From Alopecurus myosuroides (taxonomy: Eukaryota > Streptophyta > Magnoliopsida > Poales > Poaceae): a stretch of 64,000 nucleotides of DNA. This document shows, in pieces, positions 1 through 11,085 of this stretch (positions are counted from its first letter, which is position 1; the number at the start of each line of letters is the position of its first letter). The position numbers were made by a program, and so were the translations under genes. The notes below the pieces were generated by a model, which was given only the letters and a program-made list of their open reading frames with translations, was not told where the DNA came from and did no database searches. The stretch lies in contig CM054061.1 of assembly GCA_028641055.1 (NCBI GenBank), positions 59,008,825 through 59,072,824 of the forward strand. The letters run 5' to 3'.

Positions 1-61
1 CAGAACATCTTTTCTGAAATAAAAAACAACAGAAAACAGGGAACTGGCACTTGGCATCTTG

Positions 62-1906
62 TTAATAGGTTAGTCCTGGAAAACGAGTAAAAATGCTAGA
101 AAGAAGGGAGAAAACATGTAGCAATTGGCATAATATTATCATGGAGCATAAGAAATTATAGATACGTTGGAGACGTATCACACACAGACTCGGGGGATAC
201 TCCCATCGGGAGCACTGGCATGCACCCGATAAAAAAGAAAATAGAATACGCGTAGAAGGAAGCTTCACCTTGCCATTTGGAGGCGACAAATGAGCTACCC
301 AAAACCTTCTTGCTCGCGGATGCTCCAGCATCCTTCGACTAGTCCAGCGCGAAACTAGGCATCCCGTATTGAGAAGTCTCGACTGCCTTTGTGGGACTCG
401 AAGGACACGGAAGAGGACTCGACGCTTTGGCCGACTCAGGCGCAACTTCCTTTTGCTTGGCAGACTGAGCTGCGGATGCAAACTGATCCTTGCTTAGAAC
501 CAAAACACTAATAAAAGGTTAAAGGCAAGAACAAAGAAGCAGGTCCAAATTCATGAAGAGTATAACTTACTCGTCATCATCGTCCTCATCAGAGTTGGCC
601 ACTGCTTAATCTTCGACTGCTGGAGCGCAGGTGGAAGATGGTTCAGGGGAGTCTCTCGGATAGGTTCGATATCCTTAGAGTTTCCTGGCTTAAGGATTTG
701 TCTTTGGAGGTCACTTCATCCTCCTCTACCCTGCGGCGCTAACGGTGGAGAGGCTGAGGGTCCTCGTCCTCTTCCATATCTTCTTGCTCTTCACTCGATT
801 TCACGTTTGCAACGCTTGTGTCAAGAGGAATATCAAGGTTACTCGCAAAAAGATTGGAATTCCCATCATCTGTCGCGGCAAGCGGCGGGTAACACACCGC
901 TACGTCTTTGTTCTAAGCAAAAGAAACGCAAAATTCAATTAAGACAAGACTCGAGAGAAATGAATCAACGCGAAAAAGAAAACAAACTTACCTCACTCGG
1001 GAGATGCTCGGAGTCGAAGGGTTCGAAGGGACTAGGCGAGTAGTCTTCCCCCTTCTTCAAGCTGGTGATGGCGGTAATCTTCTTCTCGAACTCAATGTTC
1101 TAAAGAATATCGCCGCACGTTCGACTCGGGTCGTTGACGCCCGAGTAGTCCCACAAGGTGGCGGGCCTATCTTGCAGCGGCGGCACCCTCTGGCGCAAGA
1201 AGACACTCACAGATGAATCCCATTCAGCAGAGGTCCTTGGTCCTTTTGTCGGAGCCGCGCAACATGTGCGAGTAGCAGCGCAACCGCTTTAGCTTCTTGG
1301 GGTAACAACTTGTGAGCTCAAGATTTCCTCCGCTTCAGAATCGCGATGGCTTGAACTCGGGGACTCCATTCGCGTCAGTGTCGTGGATGTAGGACCACTT
1401 CCTGCGCTACCCTTGAGCCGACTCGACAAAATTCATCTCGAAATAAGGGAACTCGTTTGTCACCTGGATTCCAAAACCTCCTGTCTCCAACAGCTCCCCA
1501 ATCTTCTCACCCGCGGGCGTATTCTCCCGATGAATTTTCACCGAGAAGATTCTTTTCCATAGCCCCCAATGTGGGCGAATGCCCAAGAAGCATTCGCACA
1601 CAATGATGAAACACGAGATGTGCTGCACTGCATTGGGGGGGAAGATCGTGAAGTTGTATGCTGTAAACATACAGTAGCCCGAGGAACAAGGGGTGAAGGG
1701 GAAAAGACAAACCTCAAACGATATGCTCCAAGAAGGTGACGCACTAGTTAACGCGCGGACTGGTCACCTCCTCCCCTTCACCGGCATCCGCATGCGTCCG
1801 GAGTCTTCTGCAGGAAGCAGCCCTTCATTGGAGCAGCCGACGAACCCCCGGCCACATCCTTGCTGGATGTTGCGGCCGCAGAGCGCTTGCTTTTTCCTCC
1901 AGCCAT
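62..1906 (-). pseudogene. Antisense extra ORF of a Tat-type gypsy element (element Z)
   Basis: Multi-exon ORF on the strand opposite to its element. The likely start is the ATG at 1906-1904 (MAGGKSKRS). Fragments between about 1750 and 1340 read GLLYVYSIQLHDLPP, then FLGIRPHWGLW, then a segment with FPYFEMNFVESAQG. This is the pattern of the 'putative gypsy type transposon' domain (Transposase_28 family). Two GTAAGT donors are visible on the minus strand (intron sides at about 991-986 and 570-565), with TTAG or AAG acceptors near 917 and 495. An acidic run (SDEDDDDE) lies before the second donor. A TATA-like AATATAAAG sits about 95 bp upstream of the ATG. Frame changes between exons, and stops such as that after SPRVN, suggest decay. 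Function is unknown. Tat-lineage elements are known to carry such extra ORFs, often antisense. Exon limits are inferred. Confidence 0.6.
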
Positions 1907-2983
1907 GGAGGTTGCCTTCGCAGGGAATGGTGGGGGCACTAGAGGAAGAAGATGATGAAAATAGCCGGGGGAAAGTAAATTTCCCATAAGGCCCGCACTT
2001 TATATTGTTATTGAGCCATCGTGAGCGTAGATCTTTGTAGAAGGAGCGTACATGGCGCACATCCCATCCACCACACGCCGAGAAGAAACGAAGTGCCGGG
2101 GGGAAGTTACCTCGCATGATCTTTAAAGCAAGATCATGCGTAATTAATAAACGTCCAGCGGGAAAACCGGCGCATGGCGGCCCGTCTCCGGTAAAAAAGA
2201 TGATAAGGTGGGCCCTACGCGTCCTGCCCACTGCGTCACGTCCCATCGGGAGCGCACGAGTGCGCAGTGACGTCATCGCACACCTCAGAACATGGAATTT
2301 CTTTCGTATGGAAAATTTTCACCTCGCTCGAGAGTTATAAAATGGAAACAATGGCACTCACCATTAATCAAGAAAAAAATGAGGACTCGCTGCGATGCAA
2401 GGAGGAAATCGTGAATGCGCGATCCCCGCAAATACCATAACTCGCTATTACGATGTATAGTAACATCACTCGATAAACCCCGGGTCGTTCGGCCATCGAG
2501 GCACATCCGAATGTCGTATTCTTCGAGTACGAAGGTAAGACCCAAGGATCTGTCATGTGTGCCTGGTATCGCACTCGAGCTGCATCCTCCAGTAAATTTT
2601 CCGTGTCAACAATACGAAGAAAAATCCTAGCGGATGCGCGGGTACCCGTTTTAAGGTTAAGTTTGACTCTATTAGTCCTCCACGGCCCAGCCACAATGAT
2701 CACCTAACCGGATTAGAGTCAGAGGTCTCGAGTTCGCGTAGATCAGAACTGTTTTTGCCCAAGAGCAATTAATTAGACCCGATGCGTTGGGTGAGCCAAA
2801 CAACTGAGCCACACCCTTCTGTCAAAAAATCCGACGAGTGGCGCATTTATCGTTCGATACTCGAGTATCATCCGTACAAGGTTCACATCCTTCGAGTCAG
2901 AGTTTGTCTGCTCAGTCGCAAGATCCTGAAACAACTCTTAAATGTTTACTCGGCTATTTACAGTCGAACAAACACTCCGGGGC
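1907..2983 (+). other. Element Z: region upstream of the extra ORF and left part of its 3' LTR
   Basis: No convincing ORF. On the minus strand a TATA-like box (about 1999-2008) could serve the antisense extra ORF. Further right the sequence is rich in CTCGAG/TCGAG and resembles LTR sequence. The left border of the LTR could not be fixed. The Athila element interrupts it at 2983; sequence continuous with it resumes at 18,607, supported by the matching target duplication. Confidence 0.4.
2979..2983. repeat. Target-site duplication GGGGC, left copy
   Basis: GGGGC lies immediately before the TGATACG start of the Athila 5' LTR. The identical 5 bases follow the 3' LTR at 18,602-18,606. A 5-bp duplication is normal for Ty3/gypsy integration, so the two LTR ends belong to one insertion event. 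Confidence 0.9.
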
Positions 2984-4606
2984 TGATACGTCCATTTTGC
3001 ATCACTATTTTATATCATAATTTGCTGTTATTAATTGATATATTTCATATTGGAGCATGATACTTATGTTATTTCACCTATTTTGCATGTTTTCCAATAA
3101 TTGGAGAGTTGAACCCTGATACGTCAATTTTGCATCACTATTTTATATCATAATTTTCTGTTATTCGTCAATATATTTCATGTTATGATGCATCTCTTAT
3201 GTTATTTTATCTTATTTTGGATGTTTTATAATTTTTGTAGAATAAACACCGGGACCAGGAATCTGATGGAAAAAAGCACCGTCAGGATACCATATTTCAG
3301 AATATCAGAAGAAGAAGTGGGACACCGGGGGTGTCCTAAAAGTTCATAGGAGGAACACAGCCAGAAGGAGAGCCAGAGGGGGGCCACCATGGGGTGGCGC
3401 GGCCCCCCTTTGGCCGCGCCACCTAGGGGTGTGGCCACACTGGACCACCTCTGGGGGATATTTTCTGCGTGCATGTCCCCGAGGAAACCCTAAGTCTCAT
3501 TCCATCGTCGAAGATTTATTCCGCCGCCGTCTCGGGGGGGACACCGGAGACAGAAAAGCTCTCTGGCAGGGAGACATCTGTCGGGGAAATTCCTCTCCGG
3601 AGAGGGGAAATCACCACCATCGTCACCATCATCACTCCGGGCATCATCAAGATCGTCATCATCACCACCATCACCATCACCCTCATCATCCACATTCATC
3701 CCGCTGTAACAATTAGAGGCCTCTATCGTTGTTTTGCATTTGATCTCTCTCCCGGTGTGGATTACTTGTTAGTAGTTGATGCTTGTGAGATTTATCGGTG
3801 TTTGCACTTTATGACCAGATTATTATCATCCATTATATCACCTATGATCATGATCCATATGATTCCTTTTGAGTAGTAAGTGTTGTTCTTGAGGACATGG
3901 GAGAAGTCAAGTTGTTAGTAGTGAAGTAATGTTGAGTAATATTTAATGTTTGATATTTAAGTTGTGGTGTTATTCTTCTAGTGGTGTCATGTGAACATCG
4001 ACTACATGATACTTCACCATTTATGGGCCTAGGGGAATGCATTGTGTATTTGGATACTAATTGTGGGGTTGCCAGACTGACAGAAACCTAAACCCCCTTT
4101 AGGAAACCATTACAAGAGGGAGCGTAGGATCCCGGAGTTTAAAGATGTGGTTAGATTTATTTCTTAATTACTTTCTTGTAGTTCCGGATGCTTGCAAGGG
4201 GTATAATCACAAGTATGTATTAGTCTTGGATGGGATGGTACATTAGCATAGGTTCACCCACACAACACTTACAAAAACACCTAAAATTATTCAACTCCAT
4301 GGAACAAAAGCACTTGACAGAAACCTCCCGTGTGTCCTCGAGAACGTTTGTTAATCATAAGTAAACTCGCCGGCTTGTCCATGCTGAAGAAAGGATTGGG
4401 CCACTTGATGCAATTATTACTACTGCATTTTATTTACTCGCACTTTATTTATCTGCAATATCAAAAAACCCTACAAATCTATTTTCTAGTATTTACAGTT
4501 ATTCCTTCATCAAAACTACTTGTCAACACCTTCTGCTCCTCGTTGGGTTCGACACTCTTATTTATAAAAAGTACTATGATACACCCCCTATACTTGTAGG
4601 TCATCA
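2984..4606 (+). repeat. Athila 5' LTR, chimeric, with two LTR heads
   Basis: Starts TGATACG at 2984 and ends TCA at 4606. Positions 2984-3116 match the start of the 3' LTR closely. At 3117 a second LTR start (TGATACGTCAATTTTGC) begins, and 3117 to about 3700 follows a different subfamily from the 3' LTR. From about 3880 to the end the two LTRs align again at roughly 92-93%. A GC-rich hairpin-forming block lies at 3376-3436 and CAT/CAC-rich sequence at 3620-3700. Confidence 0.85.
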
Positions 4607-4616
4607 AGACTATTTT

Positions 4617-4632
4617 CTAGCGCCTCGGGGAG
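4617..4632 (+). other. Degraded primer-binding site of the Athila element
   Basis: The sequence TAGCGCC then TCGGGGAG lies 10 bp after the 5' LTR. It looks like the tRNA-Asp-type Athila PBS (TGGCGCC...GGGGA) with one substitution and an internal deletion. It would no longer prime efficiently. Confidence 0.6.
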
Positions 4633-4717
4633 TGAAGTGCTATTGGGAAGTGGAATTGATAAAGGAAGCTTCTACTTTAAGTGTTGTTTTTATTACTATC
4701 TAATTCTTTATTACACT

Positions 4718-6603
4718 ATGTTTGGAACTCCTTTTGAGTCCTTATTTGCGGGCACTGCTGCCATTGCTAGGGTAGTAAGTGACCCACCGCCTGATGATTT
4801 GGATCCTTATAAAATACCTATAAAGATTGCTAAACATGTTATGAATAACTGCTATTCAGGTGATGGAACTGTCCATCCTAGTGATCATTTGCTCTTTTAC
4901 ATTAATTATGTGAGTTGCTCAAGTGTGCAGGTATTACAATGAGCCAAGTGAAGAGGAAATTATTCTCTATATCATTGACGGGCCGAGCCGTTGAATGGTT
5001 CAAACTGCTGAAAAATAGCCAGATTATTGAATGGGAGGAAATTGTACCTCTCTTTTATTCTAAATTCTATCCTCCAAGTGAAATCCATAGAGATCAGAAT
5101 TATATATATAATTTTTGGCCTCATGACGGAGAGAATATTTCCCAAGCATGGGGTAGATTGAAGTTAATAATGCTCAAATGCCCCATTCATGAGCTCCATA
5201 GTAATATTGGTATTAATAATTTCTATGCATGGCTTCCTCTTCATGATAAGGATTTATTTGATGCTTCTTGTTCTAGATCATTTACACGTATGAAGGATGA
5301 AGCTAAATGGGGTCTTCTTGACCGTATTAAAGAAAACACTAAAGCATGGGAGAATGACAAAGGTAGAAAGTCAAGTATAAATTATGATTATGAATGCATT
5401 AAAACTTTTATGTCATCCGATGATTTTCATAATGTTAGTGTTGTTTATGGTCTTGATTCTCAAGTTGCTGCAAACTTATATAAGGCTTTTGCTTCTTACA
5501 TTTATATTCCTAAAAAGGAATGGGATAAGTACCATGCACCTTATAAGGATACTATTAATTGTGTTCCTCCTAGAGATATAGAAGTTCATACTGTTGATTC
5601 TATTGTGCCTGAACCTTATACTGAGAAAATGCCTTTCCATGCTAAGGTAAAAGAACATTCTATGTTAGCTAGTGTGGTTAATAAAAGTGCAAGGAAACTT
5701 GTAGAACCTGAGGAACAAATAACTATAGAACCTACAGTAGCAATGGTAAAGGACCTTGTTTCTAAAAATGTAGAAGAGGGACACATTATATTTTGTGAAG
5801 ATGCTTCTAATATTGTCTCTCATCCTAGTTTTAGTGCTATTCCTTATGAGCTTTATAAAGAAATCATGCATGAAATTGGTTCTTGTGAACTTGAAAACAT
5901 TTATGTGATTATTCAACTAGCTAATAGGGAAACTATTTCTCCAATTGGTATTGTTATAGATGTGGAGGTCTTATGTGGTAAAACTAAATATCCTGCAGAT
6001 TTTCTAGTACTAGGAAATTCTGCTAGTGATACTTGTCCTATTATATTCGGTAGACCTTTCTTAAACACTTGTGGTGCTGTTATAGATTGTAAAAAGGAGA
6101 AAATCCTTACAAAGTTTGATGGAGATTCTTATGAATTTAATTTCTCCAAATTTGCTAAAACACCTTATGAAGCTGAATTGCCTAATGAAAATTATAGAGT
6201 TGAACAATTGGCTGCTATTGCTCTTGCTCCTAACAATCCTTTGCAGCAATACATGGAAGACCACGAAAGTGATGTCTTTATGGAGGAAAGGAATGAAATT
6301 GATGAGATTTTCCTACATCAGCCAGCAATGCTGAAACAGAATTTACCTATGGAAGATTTTGGTACAACATTACCACCCAAGAAAGATCTTGTTTTTTATT
6401 TAAAGCATCTGCCTGATAATCTTAAATATGCTCATATTGATGATAATAAATTATGTCCTGTTATTATTAGTTCTCAACTTTCTGATAAAGAAGAGGAGAG
6501 ATTATTGGGGATATTGAAGAAACATAGAGGTGCTATTGGTTATACTCTTGATGATTTGAAGGGGATTTCTCCTGCTATATGTCAGCATGCTATTAATACT
6601 TAA
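4718..6603 (+). pseudogene. Athila gag and protease region, copy 1
   Basis: Gag starts at the ATG at 4718 (MFGTPFESLF). It runs to about 4910, then shifts frame into a long ORF from 4915 that reads AVEWFKLL, FYSKFYPPSE and WGRLKLIM, typical of retrotransposon gag capsid proteins that package element RNA. From about 5840 the same ORF enters the protease region (YELYKEIMHEIGSCELE, later GKTKYPADFLVLG and FGRPFLNTCGAVIDC). The expected D-[ST/L]-G catalytic stretch just before it is not present; the sequence there is CEDASNIVSHPSF. The protease would be inactive. The C-terminal KEEERLLGILKKHRGAIGYT leads toward RT, but a TAA ends the frame at 6601-6603. Confidence 0.85.
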
Positions 6604-8107
6604 CCTGATGCAAAGCCAGTTGTTGAACATCAACGTCGTTTAAATCCTAAAATGAAGGATGTGGTAAGAAATGAGGTATTGAAACTCCTTGATGTCGGCA
6701 TTATTTATCCTATTCTGATAGTAGATGGGTTAGTCATGTGCATTGTGTCCCTAAGAAAGGAGGGATGACTGTTGCGCCAAATGAAAATATTGAACTTATT
6801 CCTCAAAGAGTAGTAGTTGGCTATAGGATGTGCATTGATTTTAGGAAGTTTAACAAAGTCACTAGGAAATATCATTATCCTTTACCTTTTGTTGATAAAA
6901 TGTTAGAAAGATTGTCTAAGAAAACTCATTTCAGCGTTCTTGATGGTTATTCTGGTTTTCTCAAATTGCTGTTAAAAAGCTTGATCAAGAGAAAACAACT
7001 TTCACTTGTCCCTATGGAACCTATGCTTATAGACGTATGCCTTTTGGTTTATGTAATGCTCCTGCTACTTTTCAAAGATGCATGTCTGCTATCTTTCATG
7101 GTTTTTGTGAAGAAATTGTGGAAGTCTTTATGGATGATTTCTCCGTCTATGGAACTCCTTTTGATAATTGTTTGCAGAATCTTGATAAAGTTTTGCAGAG
7201 ATGTGAGGAGACTAATCTTGTTATTAACTGGGAGAAATGTCATTTTATGGTTAATGAAGGAATTGTTCTTGTACATAAATTTTTTGAAAGAGGTATTGAA
7301 GTTGATAGAGCTAAAGTTGAAGCCATTGAGAAAATGCCCTGTCTCAGGGATGTCAAAGGTATTCATAGTATTCTTGGTCATGATGGTGTCTATAGAAGAT
7401 TTATTAAAGATTTATCTAAAATATCAAAGCCTCTTACTAATCTTCTTCAAAAGGATGTACCTTTTGTTTTTTATGAAGATTGTAGAGAAGCTTTTGAAAT
7501 TTTAAAGAAGGCTTTAATATCTGCTCCTATTGTTCAACCACCTGGTTGGAATTTACCGTTTGAAATTATGTGTGATGCTAGTGATTTTTTTGTAGGTGCT
7601 CTTCTTGGATAGCGGATAGATAAGAAGTTAAATGTTATTCATTATGCTAGTAAAACTCTTGATGTTGCTCAAAAGAATTATGCTACCACAGAAAATAATT
7701 CCTAGCTGTAGTTTTTGCTTGTGATAAGTTTAGGCAGTATATTGTTTATTCTGAAGTTACTATTCATACTGATTATGCTGCTATTAAGTACCTTGTGGAA
7801 AATAAAGATGCTAAGCCCAGGCTTATTAGATGGGTGATTATTTTACAAGAATTTGATTTACATATTGTGGATAGGAAGGGTGCTGAAAATCTTGTTGCTG
7901 ATAATTTGTCTAGATTAGAAAATATTCGTGACGACCCTTTTCCTGTTAATAATAGTTTTCCAAATGAACAGTTAGCTGCAATAAAAGTGAGCTCTCAAGA
8001 GAGTCCATGGTATGCTGATTATGCTAACTTTATTGTTTTCAAGTATTTGCCTCCTACCTTTACAGCTCAGCAAAGAAGAAAATTCTTCTATGATTTGAGG
8101 CATTATT
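6604..8107 (+). pseudogene. Athila reverse transcriptase and RNase H, copy 1
   Basis: RT copies element RNA into cDNA. The start is readable as VPKKGGMTV and RMCIDFRKFNKV, then FSVLDGYSGF. A frameshift near 6960 breaks it. It resumes at 7037 with MPFGLCNAPATFQ and the catalytic FMDDFSVYG at about 7125-7150. RNase H follows (MCDASDFFVGALLG near 7570). It has an in-frame TAG at 7609-7612 and another frame change near 7700. The connection to integrase reads [10 protein letters not shown] near 7890-7920. Several independent lesions make this copy non-functional. Confidence 0.88.
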
Positions 8108-9344
8108 TTGGATGACCCACACTTATATAAAGAAGGTGTTGATGGTATTATGGGAAGATGTGTTACTAAAAATGAACAACGAGAGATATTGAGAAAATGT
8201 CATAGTAGTGCTTATGGCGGACATCAGCTGGAGATAGAACCGCACATAAGGTTCTACAATCAGGGTTTTTATTGGCCTACTCTCTTTAAAGATGCTAGAA
8301 AATTTATTTTATATTGTCATCAATGTCAAAGGGTTGGAAATATTACTAGATGTAATGAAATTTCTATGAATTATTCTCTTGTTATTGAACCGTTTAATTG
8401 TTAGGGTTTTGACTTTATGGTTCCTTTCCCACCGTCACAAGGCTACACTCATATTCTTGTTGTTGTTGTTGATTATGTTACTAAATGGGTAGAAACTATA
8501 CCTACTGAAAGTCTTGATGGTGATCTCATAAAAAATGCTTAAAGACATTATTTTCCCTAGGTTTGGTGTGCCTAGATATCTTATGACTAACGGGGGTTCT
8601 CATTTTATTCATGGTGGTTTTAGAAAAACCCTTGCTAAATATGATGTTAACCATAGAATTGCTTCACCCTATCATCCTCAAACTAGTGGGCAAGTAGAAT
8701 TATCAAATAGAGAAATCAAATCTATCTTGCAAAATACTGTTAACAAATCTAGGAAAAATTGGGCTAACAAATTAAATGATGCTTTGTGGGCTTATAGAAC
8801 TGCTTATAAAAATCACATGGGCATGTCTCCTTATAAAATGGTTTATGGAAAATCTTGTCACTTGCCTTTAGAATTAGAACACAAATCTTATTGGGCAGTC
8901 AAAGACCTAAATAAAGATTTTAAACTTTCCAGTGAGAAAAGGTTTCTTAACTTAAGTTCTTTAGATGAATGGAGGAGTGAAGCATATGAAAATGCTAAGC
9001 TCTTTAAAGAGAAAGTTAAAAGATGGTATGATAAGAGAATTATTAAAAGATAATTTCATGTTGGTGAGAAAGTATTATTGTATAGGTCTCTTCTCAGATT
9101 TTTTGTAGGAAAATTACTCTCGAGATGGGAAGGACCTTTTGTTATCGAAGAGGTATATAGTTCGGTGGCAATTAAAATTGTTTCCCTTGAAGACAACACT
9201 TCACAAGTGGTGAATGGCCAAAGACTAAAGCATTATATTTCTGGAGATCCTTATAATGAAAATGTTGATTGTATTCAAGCCATGATCCCAGAGGAGTTTA
9301 TTAAGAAGCATATTTTAGAAACTGCAGAGTTAGTTTTCGAATAG
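8108..9344 (+). pseudogene. Athila integrase, copy 1
   Basis: Integrase inserts cDNA into the host genome. The N-terminal HHCC zinc region is seen as CHSSAYGGH and, after a gap, ILYCHQCQRVG. The first catalytic Asp lies in GFDFMVPF just after a TAG at 8403. The second catalytic Asp is changed: MTNGGSHF where family members have TDGGSHF. The catalytic Glu is present in [14 protein letters not shown]. The chromodomain-free C-terminus (MYRSLLRFFVGKLL to ETAELVFE) ends at the TAG at 9344. The D-to-N change plus nonsense and frame changes mean it is inactive. Confidence 0.88.
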
Positions 9345-9455
9345 GTATCAGTTTTGGTAAGAAAACGTTCGCGAAACATCTTCCAACTTTTGTTTTTACT
9401 GTTTTTGGAAAATATGAAAAATTATGAGCTAGAAACAAGGCGAAGACGGATCCCG

Positions 9456-9588
9456 GAGGCTCCACACCATAGGGTGGTGCGGGCCCACCCCTGGTCGCGC
9501 CAGCCCATGGTGTGGGAACCCCGGAGCCCTTCTCCGACTAGTTTTCGACCTGGACTTTCTTTTCGTTATGAAACTTTCTGCTATATAA
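9456..9588 (+). promoter_or_regulatory. GC-rich hairpin block and TATA box upstream of Athila ORF3, copy 1
   Basis: A GC-rich imperfect inverted repeat (CACACCATAGGGTGGTGCGG and following, to about 9528) is followed by TATATAA at 9582-9588, about 95 bp before the ORF3 ATG. A similar GC-rich hairpin block occurs in both LTRs (3376-3436 and 17,381-17,460). A separate promoter for ORF3 is an inference. Confidence 0.4.
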
Positions 9589-9683
9589 TCCCCTGGATCC
9601 CCCGAGGTCCATATATCGTTTTCTCGTCGTGTTTCTGTTTCGAGTTGTTTCTGCCAAGTTACATCTTCAGATCTAGAGCCACA

Positions 9684-10184
9684 ATGTCCTCTCCTAGATA
9701 TCCCAAAGACGGTTTCTTTGAGAACGTCGTCAACCCATACATGAACGAGTTGAAGATGCATCCCAAGGAATTGCTGCTTAAGGATGAGAAGGTGCAGATT
9801 GAAGATGTTTGGGTCCCTGAAGGAGAAGGCAGACTGGAGGCTAGGATGAAGGAGCTGGAGCAAGAATTCTTTAGGTACAAGAAGATGGCGAAGCGTGAAG
9901 TTGAGATCATTCACGGGATAAAGGCACAACAGATCGCCGAATACAAGAGGGATAATCTAAAGCTTTGGGAGGAAATCTTCTCACTCACCAAGACCACCAA
10001 TGATTTGCAAGCACAACTCTATGATGTGCATAACCAGAACTGTGAGTATGAGGGCAGATTTAAATGTATAAGCTCTGCTGCTAGTTTCAGGATGTTGGAG
10101 ACCAGGACATCATTTGTGGATGGAGAGCCTTTACCTTTGAAGGCCGAGGATGAGAAGGATTCACCACCACCAATGAAGAATTAA
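9684..10184 (+). CDS. Athila ORF3 in env position, copy 1 (166 aa)
   Basis: Intact ORF starting MSSPRYPKDGFFENVV and ending DSPPPMKN. The ATG at 9684 is chosen over an upstream in-frame ATG at 9354 because it aligns in position with the ORF3 ATG of copy 2, and the DNA before it is non-coding and TATA-bearing. Residues about 45-125 are charged and heptad-like (RMKELEQEFFRYKKMAKREV), so a coiled coil is likely. No signal peptide or membrane span is seen, so it is not an obvious envelope protein. Function unknown. It is the only intact ORF in this half of the element. The protein does not resemble the copy-2 ORF3 except for its last ten or so residues. Confidence 0.6.
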   Translation: MSSPRYPKDGFFENVVNPYMNELKMHPKELLLKDEKVQIEDVWVPEGEGRLEARMKELEQEFFRYKKMAKREVEIIHGIKAQQIAEYKRDNLKLWEEIFSLTKTTNDLQAQLYDVHNQNCEYEGRFKCISSAASFRMLETRTSFVDGEPLPLKAEDEKDSPPPMKN

Positions 10185-11068
10185 TTCGTTATTGGGTTTG
10201 GCATCCCCTCGGCTTGTTCCAAGCTTGGGGGGAGTGTCGCGGTATCACATCACTATCTTTCATCTTTTTAGTTTTCAGTAGAGTCATATCATGCGTAGAG
10301 AAGTTATCATATAGGATGGTTTGAAGTATGGAAGTGTCTCTCCTTAGTTGGTTATCGTTGTATTCGTTGGTGTGAGTTGTCGGTTTGAAATATTAATGAG
10401 AAGTTTCATCATTTACTTCCTGCACACATTATTCTAGTTTTCAATTTCTGTCATATGGTAGAGCTTGTTATTAGTATTTGGTATCACTCTAGAGATCATC
10501 AAGTTAATCTAGTTGGTTTTGGCAAACTTAGCTTGGGTCCGCAGAAATAATAATTTGAGATGCTTGTATAAGGAAGAGGAATTTGCCTATTAGCTCGTAA
10601 ACTTAGTATTCACAAGTTAAGATCGCTTGGGCTTTCAATGAAGATTGCATGATTGGTTTCATCATATGTATATTTGTTTGTTTTCCCTAAACTCTTATGC
10701 TTGCTACCCAACCTTGCTAGCCCAAAACCCTGTACTGAGAGGGAATGCTTCTCGTGCATCCAAAACCTTGAGCCCCAAAACCTTGCCATTAGGTACACCA
10801 TACCTACCTACATGTGGTATTTAACTGCCACTCCAAGTAAATTGCTCATGTGCTACCTTTAAAACTTTCAAAATTTAGTCCTGTTTGTGCCCCCTGTTTT
10901 AGCTCATGAGGACGTAAATAGAGAATCTTTATCTCACTTGTTGATTGGACTTCAAACACCTCAACTAGTGGCCTCATCCTCTTATCCAATTGCTAGAAGA
11001 GCTAGCAGCGGGGTGCCCAGCCCCAAACTAATACACAAATTCTCTTCACTATTTTTGCCTTCCTTATG
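10185..11068 (+). other. Untranslated spacer between the two Athila pol blocks, with a PPT-like tract
   Basis: No gene. Contains AAGCTTGGGGGGAG at 10,221-10,234, the same string as the true PPT before the 3' LTR, then untranslated sequence matching 15,500-16,190. The last about 150 bp (10,911-11,068) have no counterpart that I can find in the other unit. Confidence 0.75.
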
Positions 11069-11085
11069 AGCTTTATAAAGAAATC

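Larger units (their letters stand above)
5846..10910 (+). repeat. Internal tandem duplication of the Athila element, unit 1
   Basis: From the protease segment starting CCTTATGAGC at about 5846 to the untranslated tail near CATGAGGACG at about 10,908. This block repeats as 11,069 to about 16,190. Two sampled 60-base lines differ at about 4 positions each, roughly 93% identity. ORF3 lies inside the unit but is not alignable between the copies. Confidence 0.85.

Noticed and set aside
3429..3716. ORF with a His-rich run (CAT/CAC repeats), possible metal-binding protein
   Set aside because: It lies within the Athila 5' LTR in a degenerate trinucleotide tract; the 3' LTR has a different composition at that place and no such ORF.
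9354..9683. N-terminal 110 residues of the longer Athila ORF3 frame
   Set aside because: This stretch corresponds to the leader DNA that is shared with unit 2, where it is not open in the same way; the ATG at 9684 lines up with the unit 2 start.
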